Notes: a model not told the origin generated them from the sequence alone. 64,000 nt of DNA from Pacificibacter marinus (GCF_018860505.1 NZ_JAHKPU010000049.1:1-64000), one strand, 5' to 3'; numbered from the stretch's first letter, positions 26,055-35,065 are shown. Numbers and translations are program-made.

Positions 26055-26665
26055 TTACGCTTGCTCAAGACCGTCTGTTTGAAATCATCGCTTTGGGGGG
26101 GGCGGTTGTGGCGATCTTACTGGGGTTTTCCGTGATCGCCTTGGCCTGTATTTTATGGAAATTCAGTGTGTTTGCTGTGGAAGGTATTGGGCCACGTGTG
26201 AGCCGTGGTTTTGCACGATCCATTCTGACACAGATCGCCGAGGCAAAAGCAAATGGAGTCACAGAAGAGGCTCTGCGCGCACGCGCCGCCGCGAGGTTGG
26301 AACGGGATTTTCAGCGGGCAGGCTCAGGTTTGCGCCTGTTAGATGTGATCTCGCAGGTCGCCCCGTTGCTGGGTCTGTTTGGCACGGTTTTGGGCATGAT
26401 CGACGCCTTTCGCACGCTCCAAGAGGCGGGCGGCACAGCAGACCCCGCTGTTTTGGCAGGCGGGATTTGGGTGGCCTTGGTGACCACCGCCGCAGGGCTG
26501 ATCGTGGCCATGCCTGCGTCTATGGCGCTGTCGTGGTTTGATGGCCGCTTGGAACGTTTCGAGCTTGTGGTTCGGGATGCGCTGGAAGAAATTCTATCCC
26601 CTCAGGTCTTTGCGCAAGGCGCTGTGGGGGCAATCCCAGCGCGAGGTGAATATGCCCCAGCGTAG
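26051..26665 (+). CDS. exbB: ExbB/TolQ-family proton channel protein
   Basis: A 204-residue MotA/TolQ/ExbB protein with three membrane helices: about 13-36, then a pair covering LLDVISQVAPLLGLFGTVLG and GGIWVALVTTAAGLIVAMPA, where the conserved Thr residues of the proton path lie. The cytoplasmic loop is helical and charged. ExbB forms the pentamer that houses ExbD and drives TonB. It overlaps the first exbD by 14 bases. Confidence 0.92.
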   Translation: MITLAQDRLFEIIALGGAVVAILLGFSVIALACILWKFSVFAVEGIGPRVSRGFARSILTQIAEAKANGVTEEALRARAAARLERDFQRAGSGLRLLDVISQVAPLLGLFGTVLGMIDAFRTLQEAGGTADPAVLAGGIWVALVTTAAGLIVAMPASMALSWFDGRLERFELVVRDALEEILSPQVFAQGAVGAIPARGEYAPA

Positions 26666-27035
26666 TACCAAACGGCGCGGGCGGCTGTCTTTGACCTCTC
26701 TTATTGATGTCATTTTTCTGCTTTTACTGTTTTTCATGCTGTCCTCGACGTTTTCGAAGTTCGGGGACATTGAATTGACGGTGGCAGGCGGGTCAGCCCG
26801 CACGGACTTCAATGATACCGCTCTTGTTTTTGCCCGTCTCACGGCAGATGGGCTGAAAATCAATGGTCAGACAACGACGTTGGACGCCTTGCCTACCGCT
26901 ATCGACCCTTTGCGGCGCAATGGGGATGTGCGTTTACTTCTATCGATTGGCCAAGACGCGCAGGCGCAGGGATTGGTCGACACTTTGCAAGTTTTTAACA
27001 CTTTACCCGATGTAAAATTTGCCGTTTTGGAGTGA
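26652..27035 (+). CDS. exbD: ExbD-family protein, canonical copy
   Basis: A 127-residue single-span protein. The membrane segment LTSLIDVIFLLLLFFML carries the essential Asp (Asp19 here, equal to Asp25 of E. coli ExbD) that takes part in proton flow, followed by a periplasmic domain. The ATG at 26652 lies within the exbB 3' end with a GAGGTG site; longer frames upstream are inside exbB. It pairs with the second, divergent ExbD two bases downstream. Confidence 0.92.
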   Translation: MPQRSTKRRGRLSLTSLIDVIFLLLLFFMLSSTFSKFGDIELTVAGGSARTDFNDTALVFARLTADGLKINGQTTTLDALPTAIDPLRRNGDVRLLLSIGQDAQAQGLVDTLQVFNTLPDVKFAVLE

Positions 27036-27037
27036 TC

Positions 27038-27445
27038 ATGAGCTTTGTCGTAAAACGCCGAGGTAGCGGTAGTGAGCCAACTTTACCTTTGATCAACATC
27101 GTATTTTTGATGCTGATATTTTTCCTTGTGGCCGCGCAGGTTGCCCGCCCTTTGGATGCGGACCTGTCGTTGGTTCAGATGGACGATCCAAATGTGATCC
27201 CGCCGAGTGACGCGTTGGTTTTGCACAAAGACGGCAGGCTGACGTGGCTCGGATCAACAGTGACGATAGACGAAGGATTGGACGCGATACGTGACATGCA
27301 AAAAGATGTCGACGATGCAGGGCAGTTGCGCATTATGCCTGATCGCGATGCGCCTGCGCTTGAATTGTTAAAAATCGCTCGCGCGGCCCATACCATGTCA
27401 CAGACACAAAAGGTTATGATTCTGACCGAAAAGAGTTTGCCATGA
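27038..27445 (+). CDS. ExbD-like protein with Asn replacing the membrane Asp
   Basis: A 135-residue ExbD homologue. The membrane segment reads LPLINIVFLMLIFFLV, so Asn20 (codon AAC at 27095-27097) stands where ExbD proteins have the essential Asp. The rest has normal ExbD layout with a periplasmic domain ending near TQKVMILTEK. A TTGGAG site supports the ATG at 27038; a GTG six bases upstream is also in frame. The pairing with a normal ExbD suggests a heterodimer inside the ExbB pentamer. It overlaps tonB by four bases. Confidence 0.88.
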   Translation: MSFVVKRRGSGSEPTLPLINIVFLMLIFFLVAAQVARPLDADLSLVQMDDPNVIPPSDALVLHKDGRLTWLGSTVTIDEGLDAIRDMQKDVDDAGQLRIMPDRDAPALELLKIARAAHTMSQTQKVMILTEKSLP

Positions 27446-28317
27446 GACCCTACTGGTTCCCTGCTGCGCTTGGGCTGTCAATCACACTGCACGTATTCGG
27501 CGCAGGCTGGGGGCAAAGCGCACCATCGCCCGTGCTTGAGGGCGCAGAGGTTTCAGGTGCGGTGGCGCTTGGGTTGGGGTTCGAGGATTTGGTCAAAGCC
27601 AGTGCTGGTGCCAAAGCGACCTCGGCGCCCATCACAGAACCTGTCACACCCGATGCGGTCGTGGCTGCGGCCACTCCAACAGTCGTGACTGCAAGTGCGT
27701 CTCGGGTGTCACTTCAGCCTAGCCGCACTCCGATGATGGCCGCAAAGGCGACGCCTCATGACGCATCGCACGTGGACCACAAACCAGCGCCCGCCGCAGA
27801 GCCGCGCAAGATCACGGGGCAATCTGTGACTGCGCAAACCGATGTATCAAAACCGTCAGCCACACGACCCACGCCGAGACCTGCGAAACAGAACCCCGCA
27901 CCTCGCGCGCAGAAAAAAACGGAACCACGACAAGCCAAAGCAGGAAATGCGCCAGTCAGTGCACGCAAAGGACAAGCCACAGGCGCAGCGCAAGGTACAA
28001 AAGCAGAAACGTCAAAAAACGCGACAAAATCAACGGCAAAAACAGCCGGTGATGGGGCCGTGCGATCCTACAAAAGCACTGTGCTGCGCAAGATCGCGCG
28101 TGTTCCCAAGCGCTCTGCCGGTGCGCGCGGCAAGGCCATGGTTGGCATCACCATTTCCGCTTCAGGTGTCATTGCAAAAGTGGTGATCGTTACGTCTTCA
28201 GGGCATGCTGGTATTGATAAGGTTGCCATGGCACAGGTCAAACGTGCAGGACCGTTTGCGCCTCCACCCAATGGAAAATCCCTGAATGTCGTGGTGCGAT
28301 TTGAGAGTGTGGCGTGA
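27442..28317 (+). CDS. tonB: TonB-family energy transducer
   Basis: A 291-residue TonB protein. The N-terminal membrane anchor contains the SxxxH motif (Ser13 and His17 in LSITLHVFG) that couples to ExbB/ExbD. Residues about 55-205 are a long Ala/Pro/Lys-rich spacer that spans the periplasm, and the C-terminal domain (RSYKSTVLRKIARV to the end, VVVRFESVA) has the TonB receptor-contact fold. As the last gene of the locus it should energise the haem receptor at 19270. Confidence 0.9.
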   Translation: MRPYWFPAALGLSITLHVFGAGWGQSAPSPVLEGAEVSGAVALGLGFEDLVKASAGAKATSAPITEPVTPDAVVAAATPTVVTASASRVSLQPSRTPMMAAKATPHDASHVDHKPAPAAEPRKITGQSVTAQTDVSKPSATRPTPRPAKQNPAPRAQKKTEPRQAKAGNAPVSARKGQATGAAQGTKAETSKNATKSTAKTAGDGAVRSYKSTVLRKIARVPKRSAGARGKAMVGITISASGVIAKVVIVTSSGHAGIDKVAMAQVKRAGPFAPPPNGKSLNVVVRFESVA

Positions 28318-28451
28318 GATTCACTTTGCTCTGTGCGGCGTCTTGATAGAACTCCGAAGCTTTTAGATGCGTCACTCTATTTGATGCTGTACGTTGCGAA
28401 GGCACCTGCCATGATGCGCGTGGTATCCGTTCTATGTTAAAACGCGGCCAA

Positions 28452-29072
28452 TCATGTCAGCGGGATCATCACGTTTTCTCGATACGTACTGCGCTCGACC
28501 AATCTGTCCCACCAGGCTTTTACATTTGGCAAATCTGGCCGCTCAAATTCCATTGTATGCCAACGATATGCTGAGCTTCCCAATGGAATGTCTGCCATAC
28601 TCAGCGTTTCTCCCAAAATGAAATTTCGGGTGGCGAGGTGCTGATCCAAGATTGACCAAAACTTTGTTGCCTCATTGATGGCGGCATCGACTTTTGCCTC
28701 ATCGCGCGCTTGGGCTTCGGTGCGAACAAGCTGCCAAAACAAGGCCGTCATCGGCAGGTGCATCGTCGTCAGATACCAATCCATCCACTGCCCAGCCAAT
28801 GCCGTCTGTTGCGCTGATGGCAATGCCCACGGGCCAGTTACGTATTGATCACACAGATACCGCACAATGGCGTTGGATTCCCATAGTATCAATTCACCGT
28901 CGATCAAAACCGGAATGGTGCCGTTGGGGTTCATGGCGCGAAATGCATCGGTATGGTTGCCGCCAAACGGCCCACCAACATCATCGCGCGCCACATCAAG
29001 ACCAAGTTCGGCGGCGCACCACATGACCTTTTGTACGTTGACCGAATTGTCACGCCCAAGAACTTTAATCAT
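28452..29072 (-). CDS. glutathione S-transferase
   Basis: A 206-residue soluble GST. The N-terminal thioredoxin-like domain starts MIKVLGRDNSVNVQKVMW and has NPNGTIPVLIDG (the cis-Pro) and ESNAIVRYL (glutathione gamma-Glu site); the C-terminal helical domain includes the N-capping segment TLSMADIPLGSSAY. Substrate unknown. A second GST gene lies 44 bases upstream in the same orientation; the two share fold but differ in sequence. Confidence 0.9.
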   Translation of the reverse strand: MIKVLGRDNSVNVQKVMWCAAELGLDVARDDVGGPFGGNHTDAFRAMNPNGTIPVLIDGELILWESNAIVRYLCDQYVTGPWALPSAQQTALAGQWMDWYLTTMHLPMTALFWQLVRTEAQARDEAKVDAAINEATKFWSILDQHLATRNFILGETLSMADIPLGSSAYRWHTMEFERPDLPNVKAWWDRLVERSTYRENVMIPLT

Positions 29073-29116
29073 AGTCTTACCCAGTCTTTCATAACAGATA
29101 TAATGAGGTTTGAAGT

Positions 29117-29746
29117 TTAGCCTGCGGGAATCTCTGTTGTGAAAACAGGAACATGGTAGCCTTTTTGAACCGCTTCACGCCCCAAAATACGCTGGTACCA
29201 AGCGCGAACATTCGGATAATCGGCCAAATCAATGCGGTGCCATTCATAACGCGAGACCCACGGCCAGCTGGCCATATCAGCAATGGAATAGTCACCGCAG
29301 ATGTAATCTTGTTCGGCGAGCTGCTGATCGAGCACAGTGTAAAGCCGTGCGACTTCGGTCTTGAACCGGTCTTCTGCGTAGGGCGCTTTGCCAGGGTTGT
29401 TCTTGACGAAATGATGGGTTTGTCCAGCCATTGGCCCAAGCCCAGCCATTTGCCACATCAACCATTGCGTCACTTCTGCTTTGGCTTGCGGATCCGTGGG
29501 TAGGAATTTTCCGTGCTTTTCGGCAAGATATAAAAGGATCGCGCCGGATTCGAACAGGGCAAGACCGGTGTCGCGGTCTACGATCGCTGGCACCTTGTTG
29601 TTGGGATTGATCGCTAGAAACTCCGGCGTGTTCTGCGCGCCGTTGTTGATGTCGATAGGATGTACCTCATAGGGCACTGCGAGCTCCTCCAACAGGATCG
29701 AAACCTTGCGGCAGTTGGGGGTGGGCCAAGTGTAAAAATCGATCAT
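29117..29746 (-). CDS. glutathione transferase of the YfcG/Nu class
   Basis: A 209-residue GST. MIDFYTWPTPNCRKVSILLEEL at the N terminus, the NPNNKVPAIVD loop and the FESGAILLYLAEKHGKFLP segment match the YfcG/YghU-like disulfide-bond oxidoreductase branch, which reduces small disulfides with glutathione and has little transferase activity. The C-terminal YSIADMASWPWVSRYEW segment is typical. It is upstream of the other GST gene and downstream of a weak terminator that isolates it from the catabolic operon. Confidence 0.9.
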   Translation of the reverse strand: MIDFYTWPTPNCRKVSILLEELAVPYEVHPIDINNGAQNTPEFLAINPNNKVPAIVDRDTGLALFESGAILLYLAEKHGKFLPTDPQAKAEVTQWLMWQMAGLGPMAGQTHHFVKNNPGKAPYAEDRFKTEVARLYTVLDQQLAEQDYICGDYSIADMASWPWVSRYEWHRIDLADYPNVRAWYQRILGREAVQKGYHVPVFTTEIPAG

Positions 29747-29854
29747 TCGATAGGTCCTTAAATTCGTTTATTTGTCCGATGCTTCAGAAAACCGGAGTGA
29801 CAAAAGCGCATCGGAACTCCCAAATTTTACCAGAGCTGCTTTAGCAGGCCTTGC

Positions 29855-29879
29855 GTAAAAAATGAGCCCCTCAGGAGCT
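29855..29879 (-). terminator. probable terminator of the TRAP/catabolic operon
   Basis: On the minus strand AGCTCC-TGA-GGGGCT forms a six-pair stem (one G-U) followed by CATTTTTT. It lies about 45 bases after the stop codon of the decarboxylase-like gene. Confidence 0.5.
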
Positions 29880-29923
29880 TTTGGACGTCATAAATGAGTG
29901 CGCCCTTTGCCCAGTTTTTTGCG

Positions 29924-30913
29924 CTAACGGCCGAAAAGGTTCAATGTAGAAGCGTGGAATAATTCCTCTACGCTAAGTTTACGGGGGGACAATCCTTGTC
30001 GGTTGTGGTGACGCAAAAAAGTATCAAGGGTGTCGTGGTTGCCTTTGAGGCCATAAGACCAAAAATCTGATCCCAGCAAATCCTGTGTGGCGCGCAATTG
30101 TTCGTCTAAAAATGGTAAGGACGCCTTGGGCGTTTGCGTGTCACAAAGGTCTTGGATAGCGGTATCTTTAGCCGCATTAAAGGCGTTGAACAATGTGGCC
30201 GGTAGCCATGGGTGAGCTTTAGCGAGACTGGTGCGTAGCCCCACGATATGCATGATCGGGAAGATGCCCGTTTCGCGGTAATATTCCTGCGCCAAAGCAA
30301 CTGAATCCGGGAAAAGCCTTTTCACGCCTGCATGTCCATCAACAAAGCTTGCGGGGGGTCTAGGGCCAATAAACCCATCGATGTCGCCACTTAACAACAG
30401 ACTGTCCAAAGACCGATTTACGTCCGCATGAACAGCATTGACGCCCTGCGGCACCACCGATTTATCGCGCGTTGGGCCAACCTCGTTTAAATTGCCGCGC
30501 ACCCAATTGATATCGGATGTTTCCACGCCGTACTCGTCTTGCAATATCGCTCGCGCCCAGACATTCGCTGTGGATTGGAACTCTGAAATGCCAATTTTGC
30601 GGCCTTTCAAATCCTGCGGTTTTTCAATACCGCTGCCCGCGCGCACATAGAATGAAGCGTGCCGAAATGCGCGCGACAAAAACACGGGAATGCCAATATA
30701 AGGCGGGTTTTCTTTGGTCAGGCTTGTGGCATAGCCAGACAATGACAGTTCGGACACGTCAAATTCGTGGTGGGTAAACGCGCGAAACATCATTTCTTCG
30801 GGCGGCAACGTCAAATAGACAGGATCGACGCCGTCGATGAGCACGGAGCCCCGCACAAGGGGCTGAACCCTGTCATAATTGCCCAACGCGATTGAAAGTT
30901 TTAGTTGACCCAT
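29924..30913 (-). CDS. 4,5-dihydroxyphthalate decarboxylase-like protein
   Basis: A 329-residue protein that resembles 4,5-dihydroxyphthalate decarboxylases, a family with the periplasmic-binding-protein fold. The start KLSIALGNYDRVQPLVRG, the segment EFDVSELSLSGYA, then GIPVFLSRAFRHASFYVRAG and the DINWVRGNLNEVG region are the family landmarks. It has no signal peptide, so it is cytoplasmic. It ends an operon with a peroxiredoxin-like protein, an isochorismatase-like hydrolase and a TRAP importer, so it probably acts on a carboxylic acid taken up by that importer. Some relatives are ABC binding proteins, so enzyme function is not certain. Confidence 0.75.
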   Translation of the reverse strand: MGQLKLSIALGNYDRVQPLVRGSVLIDGVDPVYLTLPPEEMMFRAFTHHEFDVSELSLSGYATSLTKENPPYIGIPVFLSRAFRHASFYVRAGSGIEKPQDLKGRKIGISEFQSTANVWARAILQDEYGVETSDINWVRGNLNEVGPTRDKSVVPQGVNAVHADVNRSLDSLLLSGDIDGFIGPRPPASFVDGHAGVKRLFPDSVALAQEYYRETGIFPIMHIVGLRTSLAKAHPWLPATLFNAFNAAKDTAIQDLCDTQTPKASLPFLDEQLRATQDLLGSDFWSYGLKGNHDTLDTFLRHHNRQGLSPRKLSVEELFHASTLNLFGR

Positions 30914-30969
30914 ATTCCTATCCTCGATTTCAAGTTCTGGGGGGGTAGCTGGACCCTATCCGGTCAGGT

Positions 30970-31494
30970 TTAGGCGGGTGTCTTCATGCCGCGAGCGGGA
31001 TAATTGCGCTCAAGTGCGAAAGGGATTTTTTGCAAAATTTCATGCAGGTCAGGACGCCCCCAAGGCATGTTGGTGATATTTGCCAAAAAGAGCCTTCCAT
31101 CAGGGCGCACGAGGAAGAATCCGGGCTCTGAGAACACGTCAGCTTCGCCTTCTCTGATGGAGGACGAGATATACAGATCCCAATCTTGGGCGACCTCTTC
31201 CGTTAATCCATACCCGATGCGCAGTTGATCAAGGGACCAGTCCTCACGGGTTTGGGTTGCGATGGTTTCATCGTTCATCGAGGCGGCTATGATGCTGACG
31301 CCAATGTCTGCATAGTCTTTCGTGAGGGTGTTCAAGGTGGTCAGAAATTTCTTACACATCGGGCAGTGCAAGCCGCGATAAAAAACGACCATCACAAAGT
31401 TCTCAGGGGTCTCTACAGCAAGATCGAAGGTCTCTCCTCCGACGATTTGCAGTTTTAAGTCTGGGACTTGTTGATCAGGTTGGGTACGTGCCAT
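30970..31494 (-). CDS. peroxiredoxin-like (AhpC/TSA) protein
   Basis: A 174-residue thioredoxin-fold protein. The active-site region reads VVFYRGLHCPMCKKFL, a CxxC where classical peroxiredoxins have the TxxC motif with a single peroxidatic Cys. It ends with the strand GFFLVRPDGRLFLANI and helix DLHEILQKI. The ATG at 31494 gives the normal start; the frame runs further upstream without protein character. It lies in the TRAP/decarboxylase operon, where it may remove peroxide formed during catabolism or reduce a disulfide; the role is inferred. Confidence 0.8.
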   Translation of the reverse strand: MARTQPDQQVPDLKLQIVGGETFDLAVETPENFVMVVFYRGLHCPMCKKFLTTLNTLTKDYADIGVSIIAASMNDETIATQTREDWSLDQLRIGYGLTEEVAQDWDLYISSSIREGEADVFSEPGFFLVRPDGRLFLANITNMPWGRPDLHEILQKIPFALERNYPARGMKTPA

Positions 31495-31561
31495 GGTTTT
31501 AGTATTCCTTAATATATAGGCTCGGCCATTGCAGTTGGGCGGCCAATTGGATGTGAGGTCG

Positions 31562-32188
31562 TTACGCGCCAAGCGCCGAAATAACCGACGTGGCCTCAGA
31601 TAAAGTGATGACCTCGCCATATTTGCTGTGGATGTCGATCAAGTTGCTTTCGTGCTGGGCAGCCGTGCGATCTGCAACGCAATCGCGGATGACAAACGGC
31701 GGGTATCCGTGAGCCATTGCATCGACTGCACTGGCACGGACACACCCGCTTGTTGTGCAACCGGCGACAAACAGTGTGTCACATTTGGCTTGCGCCAGCA
31801 GGGCCGACAAGGACGTTCCGAAAAACGCCGACGCCTGATTTTTGTATAGAACGATGTCTTCGTTTTCTGAGTACCCAAGACGGGGGTCCAATTCGCATGT
31901 GGGCGTGCCCCGCACGAGCGTTTCGAGTGAACTGCATTTTTCGCCCCACCGCCCCATGTCGGACAGGTTCGGGGCATAGCCATTGACCGTAAAAATGATT
32001 GGTCCGTGCCCGCGAAAGGCCTCGATAAAACGTGCCGTGCTGAGCACTTCTTTGTCACAGTCGCTTGCAAGCGGGCTGAGTGCGGGTTCAGTAAAGCCGC
32101 GCTGAAAGTCGATGACCAGCAAGGCCGGAGTTTGGCCCGCTTGAAGTGAGCGGTCAAAGCCGCTTTGAATGTTGTCTGGATCTTTCAT
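31562..32188 (-). CDS. isochorismatase-family cysteine hydrolase
   Basis: A 208-residue hydrolase. The catalytic triad can be read as Asp in ALLVIDFQRGFTEP, Lys in VLYKNQASAFFGT and Cys in FVAGCTTSGCVRASAVDA. The GCTTSGCVRA signature is that of the N-carbamoylsarcosine amidase/maleamate amidase branch, which cleaves C-N bonds. It lies seven bases downstream of the TRAP large permease gene, so its substrate is probably an amide or carbamoyl compound imported by that system or formed from it. Confidence 0.85.
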   Translation of the reverse strand: MKDPDNIQSGFDRSLQAGQTPALLVIDFQRGFTEPALSPLASDCDKEVLSTARFIEAFRGHGPIIFTVNGYAPNLSDMGRWGEKCSSLETLVRGTPTCELDPRLGYSENEDIVLYKNQASAFFGTSLSALLAQAKCDTLFVAGCTTSGCVRASAVDAMAHGYPPFVIRDCVADRTAAQHESNLIDIHSKYGEVITLSEATSVISALGA

Positions 32189-32195
32189 GTTTTAT

Positions 32196-33494
32196 TTACC
32201 GCAAGCTAGGAAGGAAAAGGGCGATTTCGGGGAAGGCGATCAAGATCAAAATGCACAGCAGCTCAATCCCGACAAAGGGCAGCGCGCCGCGTATGATCTG
32301 ACCGATGGTCAAATCAGGTGCAATTCCGTCAATGACGTAAAGGTTCAACCCGACTGGCGGGGTGATCACCGCCATTTCACAGGTCAGAATAAGAATGACG
32401 CCAAACCAGATCGGATCAATGCCCATGGCTGTGATAACAGGCATCAGAATGGGTGTCGTGATGACGATGATTGACACGATATCAAGGACCATGCCGACCA
32501 AAAGAAGAAACAACAGCACAAAGGACAGGATGACCCATTTGGGTTGATCGACGCTGACCACGAACATAACGATCTTTTGCGGGATCATAAGTCGGGTCAT
32601 GATATGGCCAAACATCAGTGCGCCTGCGAGAATGAGCAAGATCATTACGCTGGTCAAAACTGTGGATCTTAGCACCTTACGCACAAGTTCAAAGCTAAGT
32701 TCTTTGTACAGTGCCGCGACGAAGAACGCGCCAATCGCACCGATGCCTGCGGCTTCTGTGGGGGTGGCAATGCCAAAGTAAATCGTCCCGAGCACCAGCA
32801 AAACGATCATCACCGCAGGCCAGATGTCACGCAAGGAGCGCCAACGTTCTGCACGACTGATGGTACGCTCCTCAGAGGGAGCCATATCTTTGCGGAACAC
32901 CGCAACCAGCACGACATAGGCCATCATCATCGAGGTGAGCAACACCGCAGGCAGCACGGCTGCGACGAAGAGTTTGCCCACTGATTGTCCAGCCACTTCA
33001 CCGAATAAGACAAAGCCGATGCTGGGCGGGATTAACAATGCCAGCGCACCAGCTGCGGCGACGGTGCCGCCAGCAAGCGAGGGGCTATAACCGCGTTGCA
33101 ACATCTGCGGAATGGCAAAGCGACCAATCGTTGCCGCACCTGCAACGCTGACGCCACTCATCGCGCCAAACACCGCAGAGCTGGCAACGCTGGCGACCCC
33201 AAGGCCACCAGGCAAACGCGCAAGCCAACAGGCGAACATATTAAACAGTCTGGCCCCGATGCTGGTGCGGGCCATAACCTCACCCATCATAATGAACAAT
33301 GGCACGGCCAGCAGCGAATAGCTGACCAACCCGCGGTGCAAAATGTCGGGGATGGTTTCCAGCGAAGACAGGCCACCATGCAGCAAAAAGCCAACAATAC
33401 TAGAGACGCCAAGCGCTGCAAAAATTGGGGTGCATAGGGCAATAAGCCCAAAGAAAACGGCGATAACAATGGTGAAAATGAAGACAGGATCCAT
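32196..33494 (-). CDS. dctM: TRAP transporter, large permease subunit
   Basis: A 432-residue DctM-type permease with about 12 membrane helices. The start MDPVFIFTIVIAVFFGLIAL, the GVASVASSAVFGAMSGVSVA loop and the LIPPSIGFVLFGEVAGQSVG segment are family landmarks, and the second half repeats the fold (ITPPVGLNLYVIDG). The frame extends to 33638, but the ATG at 33494 has an AGGAGG site and follows the dctQ stop codon by one base. It imports a substrate with the small permease and the binding protein encoded upstream. Confidence 0.93.
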   Translation of the reverse strand: MDPVFIFTIVIAVFFGLIALCTPIFAALGVSSIVGFLLHGGLSSLETIPDILHRGLVSYSLLAVPLFIMMGEVMARTSIGARLFNMFACWLARLPGGLGVASVASSAVFGAMSGVSVAGAATIGRFAIPQMLQRGYSPSLAGGTVAAAGALALLIPPSIGFVLFGEVAGQSVGKLFVAAVLPAVLLTSMMMAYVVLVAVFRKDMAPSEERTISRAERWRSLRDIWPAVMIVLLVLGTIYFGIATPTEAAGIGAIGAFFVAALYKELSFELVRKVLRSTVLTSVMILLILAGALMFGHIMTRLMIPQKIVMFVVSVDQPKWVILSFVLLFLLLVGMVLDIVSIIVITTPILMPVITAMGIDPIWFGVILILTCEMAVITPPVGLNLYVIDGIAPDLTIGQIIRGALPFVGIELLCILILIAFPEIALFLPSLR

Positions 33495-33495
33495 G

Positions 33496-33981
33496 TCAGC
33501 CCTCCTTATTTTCGGTGTATATAGCCCAGCAACGTGAGACGGACACCGCCCCCAAACCAAATGCGCCGATGGGAATAAGTGCGAGCAAAATCCACTGCGG
33601 AAATGCCAACAAGGTGGCTGACTTATATCCACGTTCAAGCGCTGTCAGAACCGAGACTGTGCCTGCATAGATAAGGGCCGTGCAAAAGATCATAATCGAA
33701 ATTTCGCTCACGACAGCTGAGATCAAAGTCATCACCCCGTATTTGCCATCCTTGAAATGTTCAAGACTGACATGTTGGTTTTCGATATGGGCCCAGCCAG
33801 CCGCAAACCAAATCGTAACTGCAAGAAGGTAAGCACTTATTTCAACGGCGTGAACACTTGCCGCGTTGAAAACATACCGTGCGACCACAGCGTAACAAAT
33901 GATGATCATCAAGAGAAATAGAGCACATTCGGCGATCCTCAAATACAAGAGGTTTAGAGAGCGAATCCAATGGTTTATCAT
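33496..33981 (-). CDS. dctQ: TRAP transporter, small permease subunit
   Basis: A 161-residue DctQ-type protein with four membrane helices, starting about residues 15, 45, 88 and 132. The amphipathic stretch between helices 2 and 3 (AAGWAHIENQHVSLEHF) is a DctQ hallmark. It lies between the binding-protein gene and the large permease gene. Confidence 0.9.
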   Translation of the reverse strand: MINHWIRSLNLLYLRIAECALFLLMIIICYAVVARYVFNAASVHAVEISAYLLAVTIWFAAGWAHIENQHVSLEHFKDGKYGVMTLISAVVSEISIMIFCTALIYAGTVSVLTALERGYKSATLLAFPQWILLALIPIGAFGLGAVSVSRCWAIYTENKEG

Positions 33982-34051
33982 TTTCTGTTTTTCTTTATTT
34001 GGCCAGTGTCAGGCTTTGGTGATTGGCGGATCGCCGAATGTTTGAGCGGGG

Positions 34052-35065
34052 TTACTCGCGTGTCGCCTCGACAAGATCAAGATACTCTTGACCGTTCGGT
34101 ACTTTCGCGAGCCATTCCTCGACAACTGTTGAGGTTGCCGCTTTCATGTTTTCAATTTCTTCTGGGCTGATCTGGTTGATCTCCATGCCTTTGGCTTCAA
34201 AGTCGGTCAAAGCTTCGCCCATGAAGGCATCCACAAGCGCGAACTGTGATTTGTCACGTGTTTGCGCCGCAGTGGTGATGATCTCTTGAATGTCGGCAGG
34301 CAGTGAATCCCACTTGTCTCCGTTAAAGGCCAGCACAGAGGTATCAACACCAAAGGTAGCCAGCGACAAGTAACCCACAACTTCATCAAGGCTTCTGCCT
34401 ACGCCTGTCAAAAGCGGACGTGGTGTGCCATCGATCACACCGCGATCAAACGAAAGATACAGCTCAGACGATGACATACCCGTTGGAGAGCCGCCCATCA
34501 GTTGGATCGAGCGCGCATCCATCGCGCCAGTTGTGGCCCAAACCTTTTTCTTGATGTCATCAACCGTAACGATTGGTGATTTTTTCGAGTAAAACTGATA
34601 AGGGTCAAACGGACCAACGCCCAAGACAACCGTATTATGCTGCGCACGCAAATCATCTGTGATGCCAAGGTCCAAGAGGCCATTATCAAGGGCACGTTCC
34701 AAGTGTCCAACGTCCGAGAACAAGAACGGCAATGTGAAAATGCTCATCGCGGGCACTGTTCCACTTGCGTAAGTCCCCGTTAGGTTGACGATATCCGCAT
34801 CGCCGCGCGACACAGCGCCCAGTTCTTGGTAGCCGTCAAACAACTGTCCCGAGTGGAATACATTGATTTTGACGCGGCCTTCGCTTTTGCTTTCGACTTC
34901 TGCCACAAAATCTTCGATGGGGTGCCAAGTATACTCATAGGTCGGCGGCAGATATGTCGACAACGTCAATTCAATTGGCGTTTGTGCAAAAGCGCCTCCC
35001 AAATTTGCACCTAATGCGAATACTGACGCAATTAGAGACATCGAAATCTTTTTATGAAGTGTCAT
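34052..35065 (-). CDS. dctP: TRAP transporter, periplasmic substrate-binding protein
   Basis: A 337-residue DctP-family protein with a signal peptide ending near residue 27 (LGGAFAQ). The segments VFHSGQLFDGYQELGAVSRG, DADIVNLTGTY and KKVWATTGAMDARSIQLMGG are typical; the conserved Arg that holds the substrate carboxylate is expected in the RS segment that follows AMDA. It is the first gene of the operon and is divergent from the LysR gene. Substrate unknown, presumed a carboxylic acid. Confidence 0.92.
   Translation of the reverse strand: MTLHKKISMSLIASVFALGANLGGAFAQTPIELTLSTYLPPTYEYTWHPIEDFVAEVESKSEGRVKINVFHSGQLFDGYQELGAVSRGDADIVNLTGTYASGTVPAMSIFTLPFLFSDVGHLERALDNGLLDLGITDDLRAQHNTVVLGVGPFDPYQFYSKKSPIVTVDDIKKKVWATTGAMDARSIQLMGGSPTGMSSSELYLSFDRGVIDGTPRPLLTGVGRSLDEVVGYLSLATFGVDTSVLAFNGDKWDSLPADIQEIITTAAQTRDKSQFALVDAFMGEALTDFEAKGMEINQISPEEIENMKAATSTVVEEWLAKVPNGQEYLDLVEATRE

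Noticed and set aside
30930-30966. Minus-strand sequence resembling the 3' half of a TPP riboswitch (AACCTGACCGGATA...) just before the decarboxylase-like gene.
   Set aside because: The 5' half with CTGAGA is absent, the final conserved GTAGGGA is not present, and the stems pair poorly. A covariance-model search would settle it.
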